A DNA stretch of 15,264 bases from positions 1-15,264 of the forward strand of contig NJED01000009.1 of assembly GCA_002254745.1 (NCBI GenBank), read 5' to 3'. The first letter of the stretch is position 1. The number at the start of each line of letters is the position of its first letter. The notes under the pieces are model-generated. The model was not told where the DNA came from, did not search any database, and worked only from the letters and a program-made list of their open reading frames with translations. The stretch is from Desulfurococcales archaeon ex4484_217_1. Lineage in GTDB: Archaea > Thermoproteota > Thermoprotei_A > EX4484-217-1. Of this stretch, positions 1 through 6,426 are shown one piece after another. The position numbers and the translations under genes are program-made.

Positions 1-36
1 GCTTCTGAGGCTAATAGGGTTAGGGAGTTTAAGTCT

Positions 37-1056
37 ATGGATATTGTTAATAGGCTTGGCGTTATTACTCCTAAGAGGGTTCATATTAAAAACTACCCTA
101 TTGACACTCCTATTTCAATATTTAATGCTACTATTGCTGTTGAGAGAGATGATGTTATTGTTTATGCTAGAATAATTTTAGGCTACTACATGTATGTTAG
201 CGCTATTATTAAAATAGAGCTTCCCCTAGACGATCTTTTAACAGGTATTGTAAGTGCAGGGCATTATCCTGGTGAACTTGTGCTTTACCCTACTATGAAG
301 TATGATATTTGGGGGGTAGAAGACCCTAGGGTGTCAAGTATTGGCGAACATCTTTTCATGGTTTATTCCGGTAGGACAATTAACTACTTTAACCCTGTTT
401 TCCGCAGGGAAAGAACATTACCTGTAATAGCTGTTAATATGGGCCATGATAGGTGGGTTAAAACCCATGTAGTTGTACATCCACAGCATAGGAGAGTCCA
501 TGTTATAAGTGATAAAGATGCTTTTATAACCAAAATTAATGGTGAAGCATACTTATTCCATAGGCCTCACATGGACGATGAAATGTTCTACCTTGTCATA
601 AGTAAGCTTGATAGAGAAGTATTATCACCTACGGGTGAGGAGCTAATAAGAGAAACTACGTGCGAAAATACTACAATAATTTTGGAGCCAGCAGATTTCG
701 AAACTAGACTTGGCTGGGCAGGGCCTCTAATAGAAGTGAAGAACAATGAGTACTTAGTGCTAATACATGGAATTGACAAGTACATTGAAGGCTACAGAGT
801 TTTCGCTATACTTCTCGAATACGATAGGGAGGAGGGATTTATACTTAAAGCCGTTACTCCATGCTACATTATGGAGCCTAAGCAAACTTATGAAATATTT
901 GGGGATAGACCGTACGTTGTTTTCCCATGTGGTGCTTGGAGAATAAATGGGGATCAACTACTTGTCTCCTATGGTGCAGCAGACTATCTTGTCGGATTTG
1001 GAACGTTAAGTATTAATGAGGTTCTGGGAGTTCTAGATAAGGGGAGGTTAGACTAA
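37..1056 (+). CDS. GH130-family glycoside phosphorylase/hydrolase-like protein
   Basis: This is a 339-residue protein of the GH130 five-bladed beta-propeller family, whose known members phosphorolyse or hydrolyse beta-mannosides. Visible signs are the family EDPR signature at residues 95-98 (thought to carry the general acid), followed by a YSGRT strand at 110-114. An HRPH segment lies at 175-178, GWAGP at 226-230, and the typical closing blade YGAADYLVGFG at 312-322. There is no signal peptide, so it should act in the cytoplasm. The ATG at 37 is preceded by AGGGAG at 22-27, a plausible ribosome site. However, the frame is open to the window edge, so a longer N-terminus cannot be excluded. 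The stop lies 4 nt before the GT4 start, implying one operon. The exact substrate cannot be read from the sequence; a mannosyl sugar is a family-based guess. Confidence 0.85.
   Translation: MDIVNRLGVITPKRVHIKNYPIDTPISIFNATIAVERDDVIVYARIILGYYMYVSAIIKIELPLDDLLTGIVSAGHYPGELVLYPTMKYDIWGVEDPRVSSIGEHLFMVYSGRTINYFNPVFRRERTLPVIAVNMGHDRWVKTHVVVHPQHRRVHVISDKDAFITKINGEAYLFHRPHMDDEMFYLVISKLDREVLSPTGEELIRETTCENTTIILEPADFETRLGWAGPLIEVKNNEYLVLIHGIDKYIEGYRVFAILLEYDREEGFILKAVTPCYIMEPKQTYEIFGDRPYVVFPCGAWRINGDQLLVSYGAADYLVGFGTLSINEVLGVLDKGRLD
1041..1048 (+). promoter_or_regulatory. Ribosome binding site of the GT4 gene inside the GH130 gene
   Basis: GGGGAGGT lies 12 nt before the ATG at 1061, within the last codons of the GH130 gene. 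This is a strong Shine-Dalgarno match and supports both the start at 1061 and translation from a shared mRNA. Confidence 0.6.
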
Positions 1057-1060
1057 GTTT

Positions 1061-2236
1061 ATGAATAAAATAGGGTACCTATCGACTTATCCGCCGACGG
1101 AATGCGGTATTGGCGAATACCTGTACTCCTTACTTAGGGATATGAGAGACCATAACATATTTACTGGAGAGGTTATAGTATTTTCTAATAAGCTAAGCGG
1201 CTTGAAGGGTTCTAGAAGGGACATTAACGCTTACATAGTTCCATCTTTTAAATGGGGTGTTCCAGAGTACGATGAAGTTCTTAAAAATGTTAGAAAGTAT
1301 GGGCCATTCGATATTTTTCATGTTCAGCATGAGTGGAATATTTTCCCTAGAACACAAGAGTTCTTGGATTTCTTAAATGAACTTAGAAATTATGCTAGAA
1401 AGCTGGTTATAACATTGCACACAGTATACCATATACTCTACAGGGGGTTTGAAGGAATAGATAAGTATCATAGGGAAATAAGTAACATAGTTGATACGAT
1501 TATTGTCCATAGCGTTCTCCAAGAATTCGAACTTCGAGCCCAAGGTGTTAGCCCTTTTAAAATACATAGAATACCTCATGGAACAACAATTAACCCCTAC
1601 ATTTCGGAGTCTAAGGATGTTTTAGCGAAGAAACTTGGAATAAACGTAAATAATAGGTTTATTATTGTTTCCCCAGGTTTTCTTAGAGAAGACAAGGGTT
1701 TAGACGTTTTAGTGAAAGCTATAGACTATGTTGTTAACGGAAAAGATAGAGATAACGTACTCCTAGTTTTATCGGGAGTTGCTCAGGGAGGCCTACCTAG
1801 TTTAAGATATGTTAGAAAGGTTCATGAGTACATAGTGTCTGCCGGTTTAACCGGTAATATCTTGTTTATGGAAAAATATGTTTCAAGAGATAATATGCTT
1901 AGGCTTTTCGCACTAGCCGATGTTGTTGCTATGGCCTATAAGTTGAAAGAGGGAAAGTACAGTATAAGCGGTATTTTACACCAAGCTTTAGGAAGTTTTA
2001 AACCAATAATTGGAACTAAAGTATCTAAGCTCATAGAGTACTACCAGCTCTTACCGGAACTTGTAGTTAAGCCTGGCGACTACAGGAGGTTTGGCGATAA
2101 AATAATCTACGTTATGGATAATTACGGTAAGGTTTTAGAAATGATGAGTGTTGTGAGAGAATATGTTAAAAGAACTTCATGGATTAATGTAGCCAGGGAG
2201 CACGTAAGGCTTTACGAGAAACTTCTGGAAGGCTAA
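1061..2236 (+). CDS. GT4-family glycosyltransferase
   Basis: This is a 391-residue GT-B fold glycosyltransferase of family GT4, which moves a sugar from a nucleotide-sugar donor to an acceptor. The N-terminal domain opens with the glycine loop PPTECGIGEY (11-20) and has the acceptor-side strand FHVQHEW (86-92). HGT (173-175) ends the first domain. PGFLREDKGLDVL (205-217) is the family's donor-phosphate loop starting the second domain. The usual EX7E donor motif is not clear: the segment at 297-308 (EGKYSISGILHQ) has no second Glu at the expected place. No membrane segment is seen. It follows the GH130 gene by 4 nt and likely shares its transcript, so the two probably act on the same glycan or glycosyl solute. 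Its stop overlaps the convergent K+ transporter gene by 4 nt. Donor and acceptor are unknown. Confidence 0.88.
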   Translation: MNKIGYLSTYPPTECGIGEYLYSLLRDMRDHNIFTGEVIVFSNKLSGLKGSRRDINAYIVPSFKWGVPEYDEVLKNVRKYGPFDIFHVQHEWNIFPRTQEFLDFLNELRNYARKLVITLHTVYHILYRGFEGIDKYHREISNIVDTIIVHSVLQEFELRAQGVSPFKIHRIPHGTTINPYISESKDVLAKKLGINVNNRFIIVSPGFLREDKGLDVLVKAIDYVVNGKDRDNVLLVLSGVAQGGLPSLRYVRKVHEYIVSAGLTGNILFMEKYVSRDNMLRLFALADVVAMAYKLKEGKYSISGILHQALGSFKPIIGTKVSKLIEYYQLLPELVVKPGDYRRFGDKIIYVMDNYGKVLEMMSVVREYVKRTSWINVAREHVRLYEKLLEG

Positions 2237-3663
2237 ACTATTACCTTAATTCTCTTTCTGAATAGGTATGCCAGTATTAAGTAGAACTGTATGAATTCGA
2301 GCCTACCTAAGTACATTGCTGCTATTATCACGAACTTTCCTGCAAGATTTAAAGTATGGGAAACAATACCTACGGAAAGCCCTACACAGCCTAGTGCTGA
2401 TGTGATTTCGAAAAGCGCGTTTATGAAGGATGTTTTAGCTATAGCCGAGAACAGTATGGCTAAAGAGAGATCTGTGAACACGTACAGCGCTATGAAGCCT
2501 AAAACGCTCATTAGCACTTCGTCACTTATAGACTCTGTGCCAACACTTCTCCTAACGCTTAACGGCACTCTAGTAGCCATTCTTGCTGCACTCCAACCTA
2601 AATTCTTAACAGCTACGACAAACCTGAATACTTTAATACCCCCTGCTGTTGAGAACGTTGCTCCACCAATAAGCATTCCCAGGAACAGTAATGCCTTACT
2701 AACATCGGATATTGAGCCTAAGTCTATTAGTGAGAAACCTGTTGTCGTAGACCCTGAAACCATATGAAATATCCCGTTAATTATTGAGGAACTTAAACTC
2801 ATACCGTCAACTAAGTGTAGTGATAAAACCAGGGATCCTGAAAATAGAGCTAACAAGAGCATATATGCTTTAAACTCCCCCGACTTAAATAATGTACCTA
2901 TTCTAAACGTTACAAGGTATCTTAGATCACCGAAGTTTTGCGCTCCAAGAATCATAAATATGAGCATTGGAAGAATAACAGGCGGTGTCCTAGCGACGAT
3001 CGAGGCGACGCTATCATTATACACACTCATACCGCCTGTAGCTATAGTTGTCATTATCAGGTTTATTGCTTCAAAGGGGGTCATACCGCCGAACACGTAT
3101 AGTAAGAAACCTACTCCCGTTAGTAGGAAGTATATTCCTGCAACCATTTTGGCTGTTGTAATAACTGTTGGTGTTAATTTACCTCTTTCAACAAGGTAAA
3201 CTCTTGTCATAATGTTGTATTGTGGAAGTATAATTACGGCTAAAACTACAACACCCAACTCCCCTATCCATTGCATCATGCTTCTCCAAAGAAGAATTGA
3301 GGGTCTAAGAACTGTTACATCAGGGATAACTGTGAAACCTGTACCTGTGAAGCCACTAACGCTTTCGAAAAATGCATCGTAAATGTTCATACCAAAATCT
3401 AAATACATTACGAAAGCGGAAAGTAGGGGCATTAGTAGCCAAACTACTGAGGCAACAACTAATGCTTCAAAAGGGCTAATTTCGCCGCCATAACCTCCTT
3501 TAACTATAATGTAACCTATGAATAGGAGAATAAGAGACATTAAAGTAAATGGGTAGGAAGGAGTATATCCTGTGATAATGTCAACAATAGGTACTATAAT
3601 CATCATAGCTCCTTCGACAACAAGTATGGCAAAAACTGCGGGAATTATTCTCCTTAACTCCAT
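2233..3663 (-). CDS. trkH: TrkH/KtrB-type potassium uptake membrane subunit
   Basis: This is a 476-residue integral membrane protein of the Trk/Ktr/HKT family, which carries K+ into the cell. Four pseudo-repeated pore loops with the selectivity-filter glycines can be seen: SGFTGTGF (103-110), TTIATGGMSV (205-214), SGSTTTGFS (303-311) and TSALGCVGLSV (421-431). The loop typical of TrkH after the third pore, GGATFSTAGGIK, is at 333-344. Length and hydrophobic pattern fit a full-length subunit. The ATG at 3663 follows GTGAGGAAC on the same strand, a good ribosome site, and a TATA-like box lies about 40-50 nt upstream. A regulatory TrkA/KtrA subunit (Rossmann/RCK) is not in the window and must lie elsewhere if used. 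Coupling ion (H+ or Na+) cannot be told from the sequence. Confidence 0.93.
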   Translation of the reverse strand: MELRRIIPAVFAILVVEGAMMIIVPIVDIITGYTPSYPFTLMSLILLFIGYIIVKGGYGGEISPFEALVVASVVWLLMPLLSAFVMYLDFGMNIYDAFFESVSGFTGTGFTVIPDVTVLRPSILLWRSMMQWIGELGVVVLAVIILPQYNIMTRVYLVERGKLTPTVITTAKMVAGIYFLLTGVGFLLYVFGGMTPFEAINLIMTTIATGGMSVYNDSVASIVARTPPVILPMLIFMILGAQNFGDLRYLVTFRIGTLFKSGEFKAYMLLLALFSGSLVLSLHLVDGMSLSSSIINGIFHMVSGSTTTGFSLIDLGSISDVSKALLFLGMLIGGATFSTAGGIKVFRFVVAVKNLGWSAARMATRVPLSVRRSVGTESISDEVLMSVLGFIALYVFTDLSLAILFSAIAKTSFINALFEITSALGCVGLSVGIVSHTLNLAGKFVIIAAMYLGRLEFIQFYLILAYLFRKRIKVIV

Positions 3664-3700
3664 AGTTCCTCACATAGTATTGTTAATGTTATTAATGTTT

Positions 3701-3712
3701 CCAAAATATAAG
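3701..3712 (-). promoter_or_regulatory. TATA-like promoter of the TrkH gene
   Basis: On the minus strand this reads CTTATATTTTGG, a good archaeal TATA box. Transcription would begin roughly 25 nt further on, near 3680, giving a leader of about 15-20 nt containing the GAGG ribosome site. It lies in the 81-nt gap between the PEBP stop and the TrkH start. Confidence 0.5.
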
Positions 3713-3744
3713 TTCTATTCTAAGAGTATTATCTAGAGCGTTAC

Positions 3745-4374
3745 TTATCTACCGTAAACGCCTACGAGCTTAGCATAGCCGATAATATGTCCTTTCATGG
3801 CGTTGATAACGTCGTTTAAGCCTGCTCCACCGCCCAAGTCTATCTTCTTATCTAGAGCGAAAAGAAGGAACACGTACCGATGGGTGCTCCCTTTAGGAGG
3901 GCATGGACCACCATACCCAACATGGCCGAAATCATTAATTCCTTGCAAGCCCTCTTTAACAATATTCTTTTTAGGAATATTCTCCTTTAGCTCCGTTATT
4001 TCAGAAGGTATGTTGTACATTACCCAATGTATGAATATGCCTCTAGGAGCATCAGGATCGAACATAATGAGTACGTAAGATTTTGCATCCTTAGGGGCAT
4101 TAAGCCACTTAAGCGGAGGTGATACATCTACACCATCGCAAGTATATTTCACAGGTATTTCTGAGGAATTTTTGAAAGCAGGGCTTAGTAGAGTAAACTC
4201 TACTTCGGCTTCCTTAATTATTGTTGGCTTAAAGTATATGAATAGTATGCTATTGCGATAACTAGAATCAAAGCCATAATAACTATGAGAACTATGATTG
4301 GAATAATATGCTATTGCGATAACTAGAATCAAAGCCATAATAACTATGAGAACTATGATTGACCCCTTGTACAT
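3745..4374 (-). CDS. PEBP/YbhB family protein with N-terminal membrane anchor
   Basis: This is a 209-residue protein of the phosphatidylethanolamine-binding (Raf kinase inhibitor-like, YbhB/YbcL) family. The domain spans about residues 58-209. It shows the ligand-pocket motifs DPDAPRG (106-112), HWVMYNIP (117-124) and GYGGPCPP-KGSTHRY (153-167), including the pocket His117 and His165. Molecular function in archaea is not settled. Residues 6-24 are a strongly hydrophobic helix, so the domain should face outside. Residues 25-45 (NHSSHSYYGFDSS...) are odd: they are the second copy of a 61-bp tandem duplication read in another frame. With only one copy the leader would run into a TAA after AYYSYTLSQQ, so the present in-frame leader exists because of the duplication. 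The ATG at 4374 lies inside the 3' end of the upstream phosphotransferase frame, suggesting translational coupling. Confidence 0.85.
   Translation of the reverse strand: MYKGSIIVLIVIMALILVIAIAYYSNHSSHSYYGFDSSYRNSILFIYFKPTIIKEAEVEFTLLSPAFKNSSEIPVKYTCDGVDVSPPLKWLNAPKDAKSYVLIMFDPDAPRGIFIHWVMYNIPSEITELKENIPKKNIVKEGLQGINDFGHVGYGGPCPPKGSTHRYVFLLFALDKKIDLGGGAGLNDVINAMKGHIIGYAKLVGVYGR
4240..4361. repeat. 61-bp tandem duplication (two copies)
   Basis: Copies at 4240-4300 and 4301-4361 match at 60 of 61 positions; the one difference is G at 4245 against A at 4306. Both copies end in CTATGATTG on the + strand. The near-perfect match points to a recent event. On the minus strand the right copy is read as a membrane helix in the PEBP frame and as a hydrophilic NHSSHSYYGF tail in the phosphotransferase frame. 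The left copy is read in the hydrophilic frame by PEBP and contains the phosphotransferase stop (TAG at 4292-4294). Confidence 0.95.
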
Positions 4375-4810
4375 GAGGAATCAGCTCCAAATAAATAGTG
4401 AGAACTATCCAAAACGATAGTATAGCTATTGCTAATAAGCTTTCAAATATGAAGCCTGAAATACATCCAATAAATAGGATGAATAGTCTAACATCCCTAG
4501 ATGCTATGCTCGGTAATTTACCTATAAATACAGGGTGTTTGTCTAGGTCTAAAAGTGCTCTAGCATGCAGATAGCTTACCATTAAATCTCCGGCAACAGC
4601 GAGAACATAGACTAATATGTGTAATACCGTGCTTAACCCATGAAATAGTGTTAAGTAAAGTATAGCGCCAAGTAATGCTATAATGTTTACTAGTCTGTCC
4701 AGAATTGAGTCTAAAAACGAGCCGAACTTACTGGTTAAACCATAGTACCTAGCCAGTTCTCCATCAACCCCATCTAGGATAGATGATGTTTGAACTATTA
4801 TCCCAGCCAA
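4292..4810 (-). pseudogene. DIPP synthase (CDP-alcohol phosphotransferase) domain, 3' half of a broken bifunctional DIP gene
   Basis: This is a CDP-alcohol phosphatidyltransferase domain with the full signature DG-x-DG-x2-AR-x8-G-x3-D-x3-D: D13, D16, G17, A20, R21, G30, D34 and D38, counting from the TTG at 4810. In the DIP pathway this domain joins CDP-inositol to inositol-1-phosphate, giving phosphorylated di-myo-inositol phosphate (DIPP). The frame is open upstream to 4882 and encodes IIGFISLPLFILGNPILAG, the first membrane helix the domain needs. That stretch has no ATG/GTG start and overlaps the cytidylyltransferase frame. The linker and surface helix normally between the two domains (about 50 residues in known bifunctional enzymes) are absent. 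I infer an internal deletion plus frameshift near 4860. The last 22 residues are an unrelated hydrophilic tail created by the 61-bp duplication. A separately translated, N-truncated enzyme is possible but unlikely to work. Confidence 0.75.
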
Positions 4811-4817
4811 TATGGGG

Positions 4818-5531
4818 TTACCTAGAATGAATAAAGGCAGGGAAATAAATCCTATGATTGATGTCAGTCCATAAACCCTGCTTTATCCTAGCCACTATAA
4901 CCTTACACTTCCTCCTTGCTGCCTCCGCTATAATGTTAGAGAATGTTATATGTGCTTTGCCTCTAAGATCTACGACCTTGTCAAGTACGTTTCTTTTGAT
5001 TAGAAACACCCCTAAATCGATGCAATTATATTCTCCTATATTTTTCCCTATTTTCACAACATTCCCTGCTTCATCAGCGTAGATTTTCGTTGCTTCCTTG
5101 ACTGTAATGAATTTTGGTGAAGGATCTGCTCCTATAACAATATCAGCATTACTTTTAACCATAGTCTCCATAATTTCTAAAGGTATGCTTTTAGAATATA
5201 TGTGATCACACATAGATACGAAAAATTCTTCCTCAACAACGCTTTCCTTTGCTAGTAAAAACGAATACCCATTACCTCTCTCCGGATAAGGGTTTTCAAT
5301 GAGCACTACTTTGAAACCGTATTGCTCTTCAAGACTGTGTGCTATGTTTTGAGCTACATTAGAGAACTTCTTAGCTACAACAACTATGAACTTTTTAACA
5401 CCAATACTTGCTAAGGTTAAAATAGGATAATATATTAGCGGAAAGTTCTCTATTTTAAGGCTAAACTTCGGTCCTTTAACTACTCTTCTAAGTCTCTTTC
5501 CCAAACCCGCAGCTAAAATTATCGCTTCCAT
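4818..5531 (-). CDS. CTP:L-myo-inositol-1-phosphate cytidylyltransferase domain (5' half of the DIP gene)
   Basis: This is a nucleotidyltransferase that makes CDP-inositol from CTP and L-myo-inositol-1-phosphate, the first dedicated step of di-myo-inositol phosphate synthesis in hyperthermophiles. Seen are the nucleotide-binding start LAAGLGKRLR (6-15), ENPYPERGNGYSFLLAK (79-95), the metal-site region CDHIYS (108-113; Cys replaces the more common Gly), EATKI (146-150), and CIDLGVFLI (170-178). The catalytic domain appears complete to LWTDI (220-224). After this the reading runs out of frame and ends at a chance TAA 13 codons later, whereas the phosphotransferase domain continues in the +1 frame. 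The assignment as inositol rather than another sugar-phosphate enzyme rests on the adjoining phosphotransferase domain and resemblance to archaeal IPCT/DIPPS proteins as remembered. The enzyme could still be active on its own. Confidence 0.8.
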   Translation of the reverse strand: MEAIILAAGLGKRLRRVVKGPKFSLKIENFPLIYYPILTLASIGVKKFIVVVAKKFSNVAQNIAHSLEEQYGFKVVLIENPYPERGNGYSFLLAKESVVEEEFFVSMCDHIYSKSIPLEIMETMVKSNADIVIGADPSPKFITVKEATKIYADEAGNVVKIGKNIGEYNCIDLGVFLIKRNVLDKVVDLRGKAHITFSNIIAEAARRKCKVIVARIKQGLWTDINHRIYFPAFIHSR

Positions 5532-5565
5532 GATGGTATCCTATACTTTAGGAATGTTGCGGTTT

Positions 5566-5579
5566 CTTCTAAATAACAG
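5566..5579 (-). promoter_or_regulatory. TATA-like promoter of the DIP/PEBP gene group
   Basis: The minus strand reads CTGTTATTTAGAAG here. A start site about 25 nt downstream, near 5547, would leave a short leader with AGGATACC before the ATG at 5531. It shares a 122-nt divergent gap with the PAP2 gene. Confidence 0.4.
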
Positions 5580-5593
5580 TTTCAGCGGAAGTA

Positions 5594-5609
5594 GATAAAT
5601 ACTTTAAAT
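5594..5609 (+). promoter_or_regulatory. TATA-like promoter of the PAP2 gene
   Basis: GATAAATACTTTAAAT lies 45-60 nt before the ATG at 5654, so transcription would start near 5630. No clear Shine-Dalgarno sequence precedes that ATG, which fits the short leader usual for such archaea. Confidence 0.4.
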
Positions 5610-5653
5610 GCACGTGATTTAATGGTAGAAATTAGGTATTTGGCTGTAAAACT

Positions 5654-6215
5654 ATGATTAAAAATGCGAATCAAAGACGGGGCTTCAAGCTAAAAACCGC
5701 ATTGGCTTCATGGTTTACTTTTACATTACTAACTCTATTGGTGATGATGGGCTTAACTAGGCCATTAGACGTATATGTGGTTCAGGCGGTGCCAGAGTTT
5801 GATATTCAAATTAATCTTATTCTCAGAATAATGTCGTTCATGGCCAGCGCCCCTCTAGTGTTTTTAATAGCGTCCATAATTTTTATTTACAAACTTGTAT
5901 GTAACTGCTATACCGAGACCACGTTACATGAGGTATTCTTTTTTCACCTTCAAGTACTCTTACCCTTCAGGCCATACATCTAGGTTTACTGTTCTCTGCT
6001 ACTACTTACCAAGGAAAAAGTATGAACAAGTACTGCTATTACTCATGCTCTTCTTGGTTTCTACGTCGAGAATAATGCTCCTACAACATTATTTTAGTGA
6101 TGTTTTAGGAGGCTTGCTTTTAGGCTTAGCTACTTCAGTAAGTATTGAAGCAACAAGCGTATATTGGTTAAAATATTTGACACAACTACTACGAAAATTA
6201 AAACTAAACATATGA
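5654..6215 (+). pseudogene. PAP2 superfamily membrane phosphatase, frameshifted
   Basis: Two overlapping frames together make one PAP2 (type 2 phosphatidic acid phosphatase) protein. The first (5654-5983) gives two membrane helices ending IIFIYK, then turns to nonsense. The second, open from about 5895 to 6215, carries the active site: PRP at the end of motif 1, YPSGHTSR (motif 2) and SRIMLLQHYFSD (motif 3 with the nucleophilic His and Asp). Removing CTTG at 5894-5897 would join AAA to TAT and restore K-YVTAIP-RP, the exact KX6RP motif 1. However, a membrane helix usual before motif 1 also seems missing, so a larger deletion is equally possible. The family removes phosphate from lipid or soluble phosphomonoesters and diphosphates. 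The 3' end overlaps the convergent small membrane-protein gene by 86 nt. It is probably inactive as sequenced. Confidence 0.8.
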
Positions 6216-6426
6216 GCATAGTGTAGTCTTTGCGAATAAGGCTTTTGATAGCTAGGTACATTACGCTAATAGGGGGAATAAGAATAAAGAGTAAGAGACA
6301 AAACTTCATCATAACAGCCCCTGCTCCGATGTTTAACATTGAAATAGCTAATGTAAGTAGCATTATAGAAAGAAATCCGTACATTAATGTTTTAACAAAC
6401 TTACTGTAGGATTTACCTAAGACCAT
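6130..6426 (-). CDS. Small membrane protein paired with TauE, DUF1634-like
   Basis: This is a 98-residue protein with three predicted membrane helices (about residues 11-33, 39-61 and 70-90) and short charged ends. It begins 10 nt inside the end of the TauE/SafE gene on the same strand, so the two are translationally coupled. Size, three-helix layout and position directly after a TauE permease fit the DUF1634 family, which is known to accompany such permeases; function is unknown. I assign the family from context and shape, not from a diagnostic motif. Its last 86 nt overlap the 3' end of the convergent PAP2 gene. Confidence 0.65.
   Translation of the reverse strand: MVLGKSYSKFVKTLMYGFLSIMLLTLAISMLNIGAGAVMMKFCLLLFILIPPISVMYLAIKSLIRKDYTMLICLVLIFVVVVSNILTNIRLLLQYLLK

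Noticed and set aside
2291..3199. Long open frames on the + strand within the TrkH gene
   Set aside because: They are antisense to a clear membrane transporter with all four pore loops, have no family motifs and no ribosome sites.
5895..6215. Separate small gene starting with TTG at 5895
   Set aside because: Its sequence begins directly at PAP2 motif 1 and needs the upstream helices, so it is the 3' part of the frameshifted PAP2 gene.
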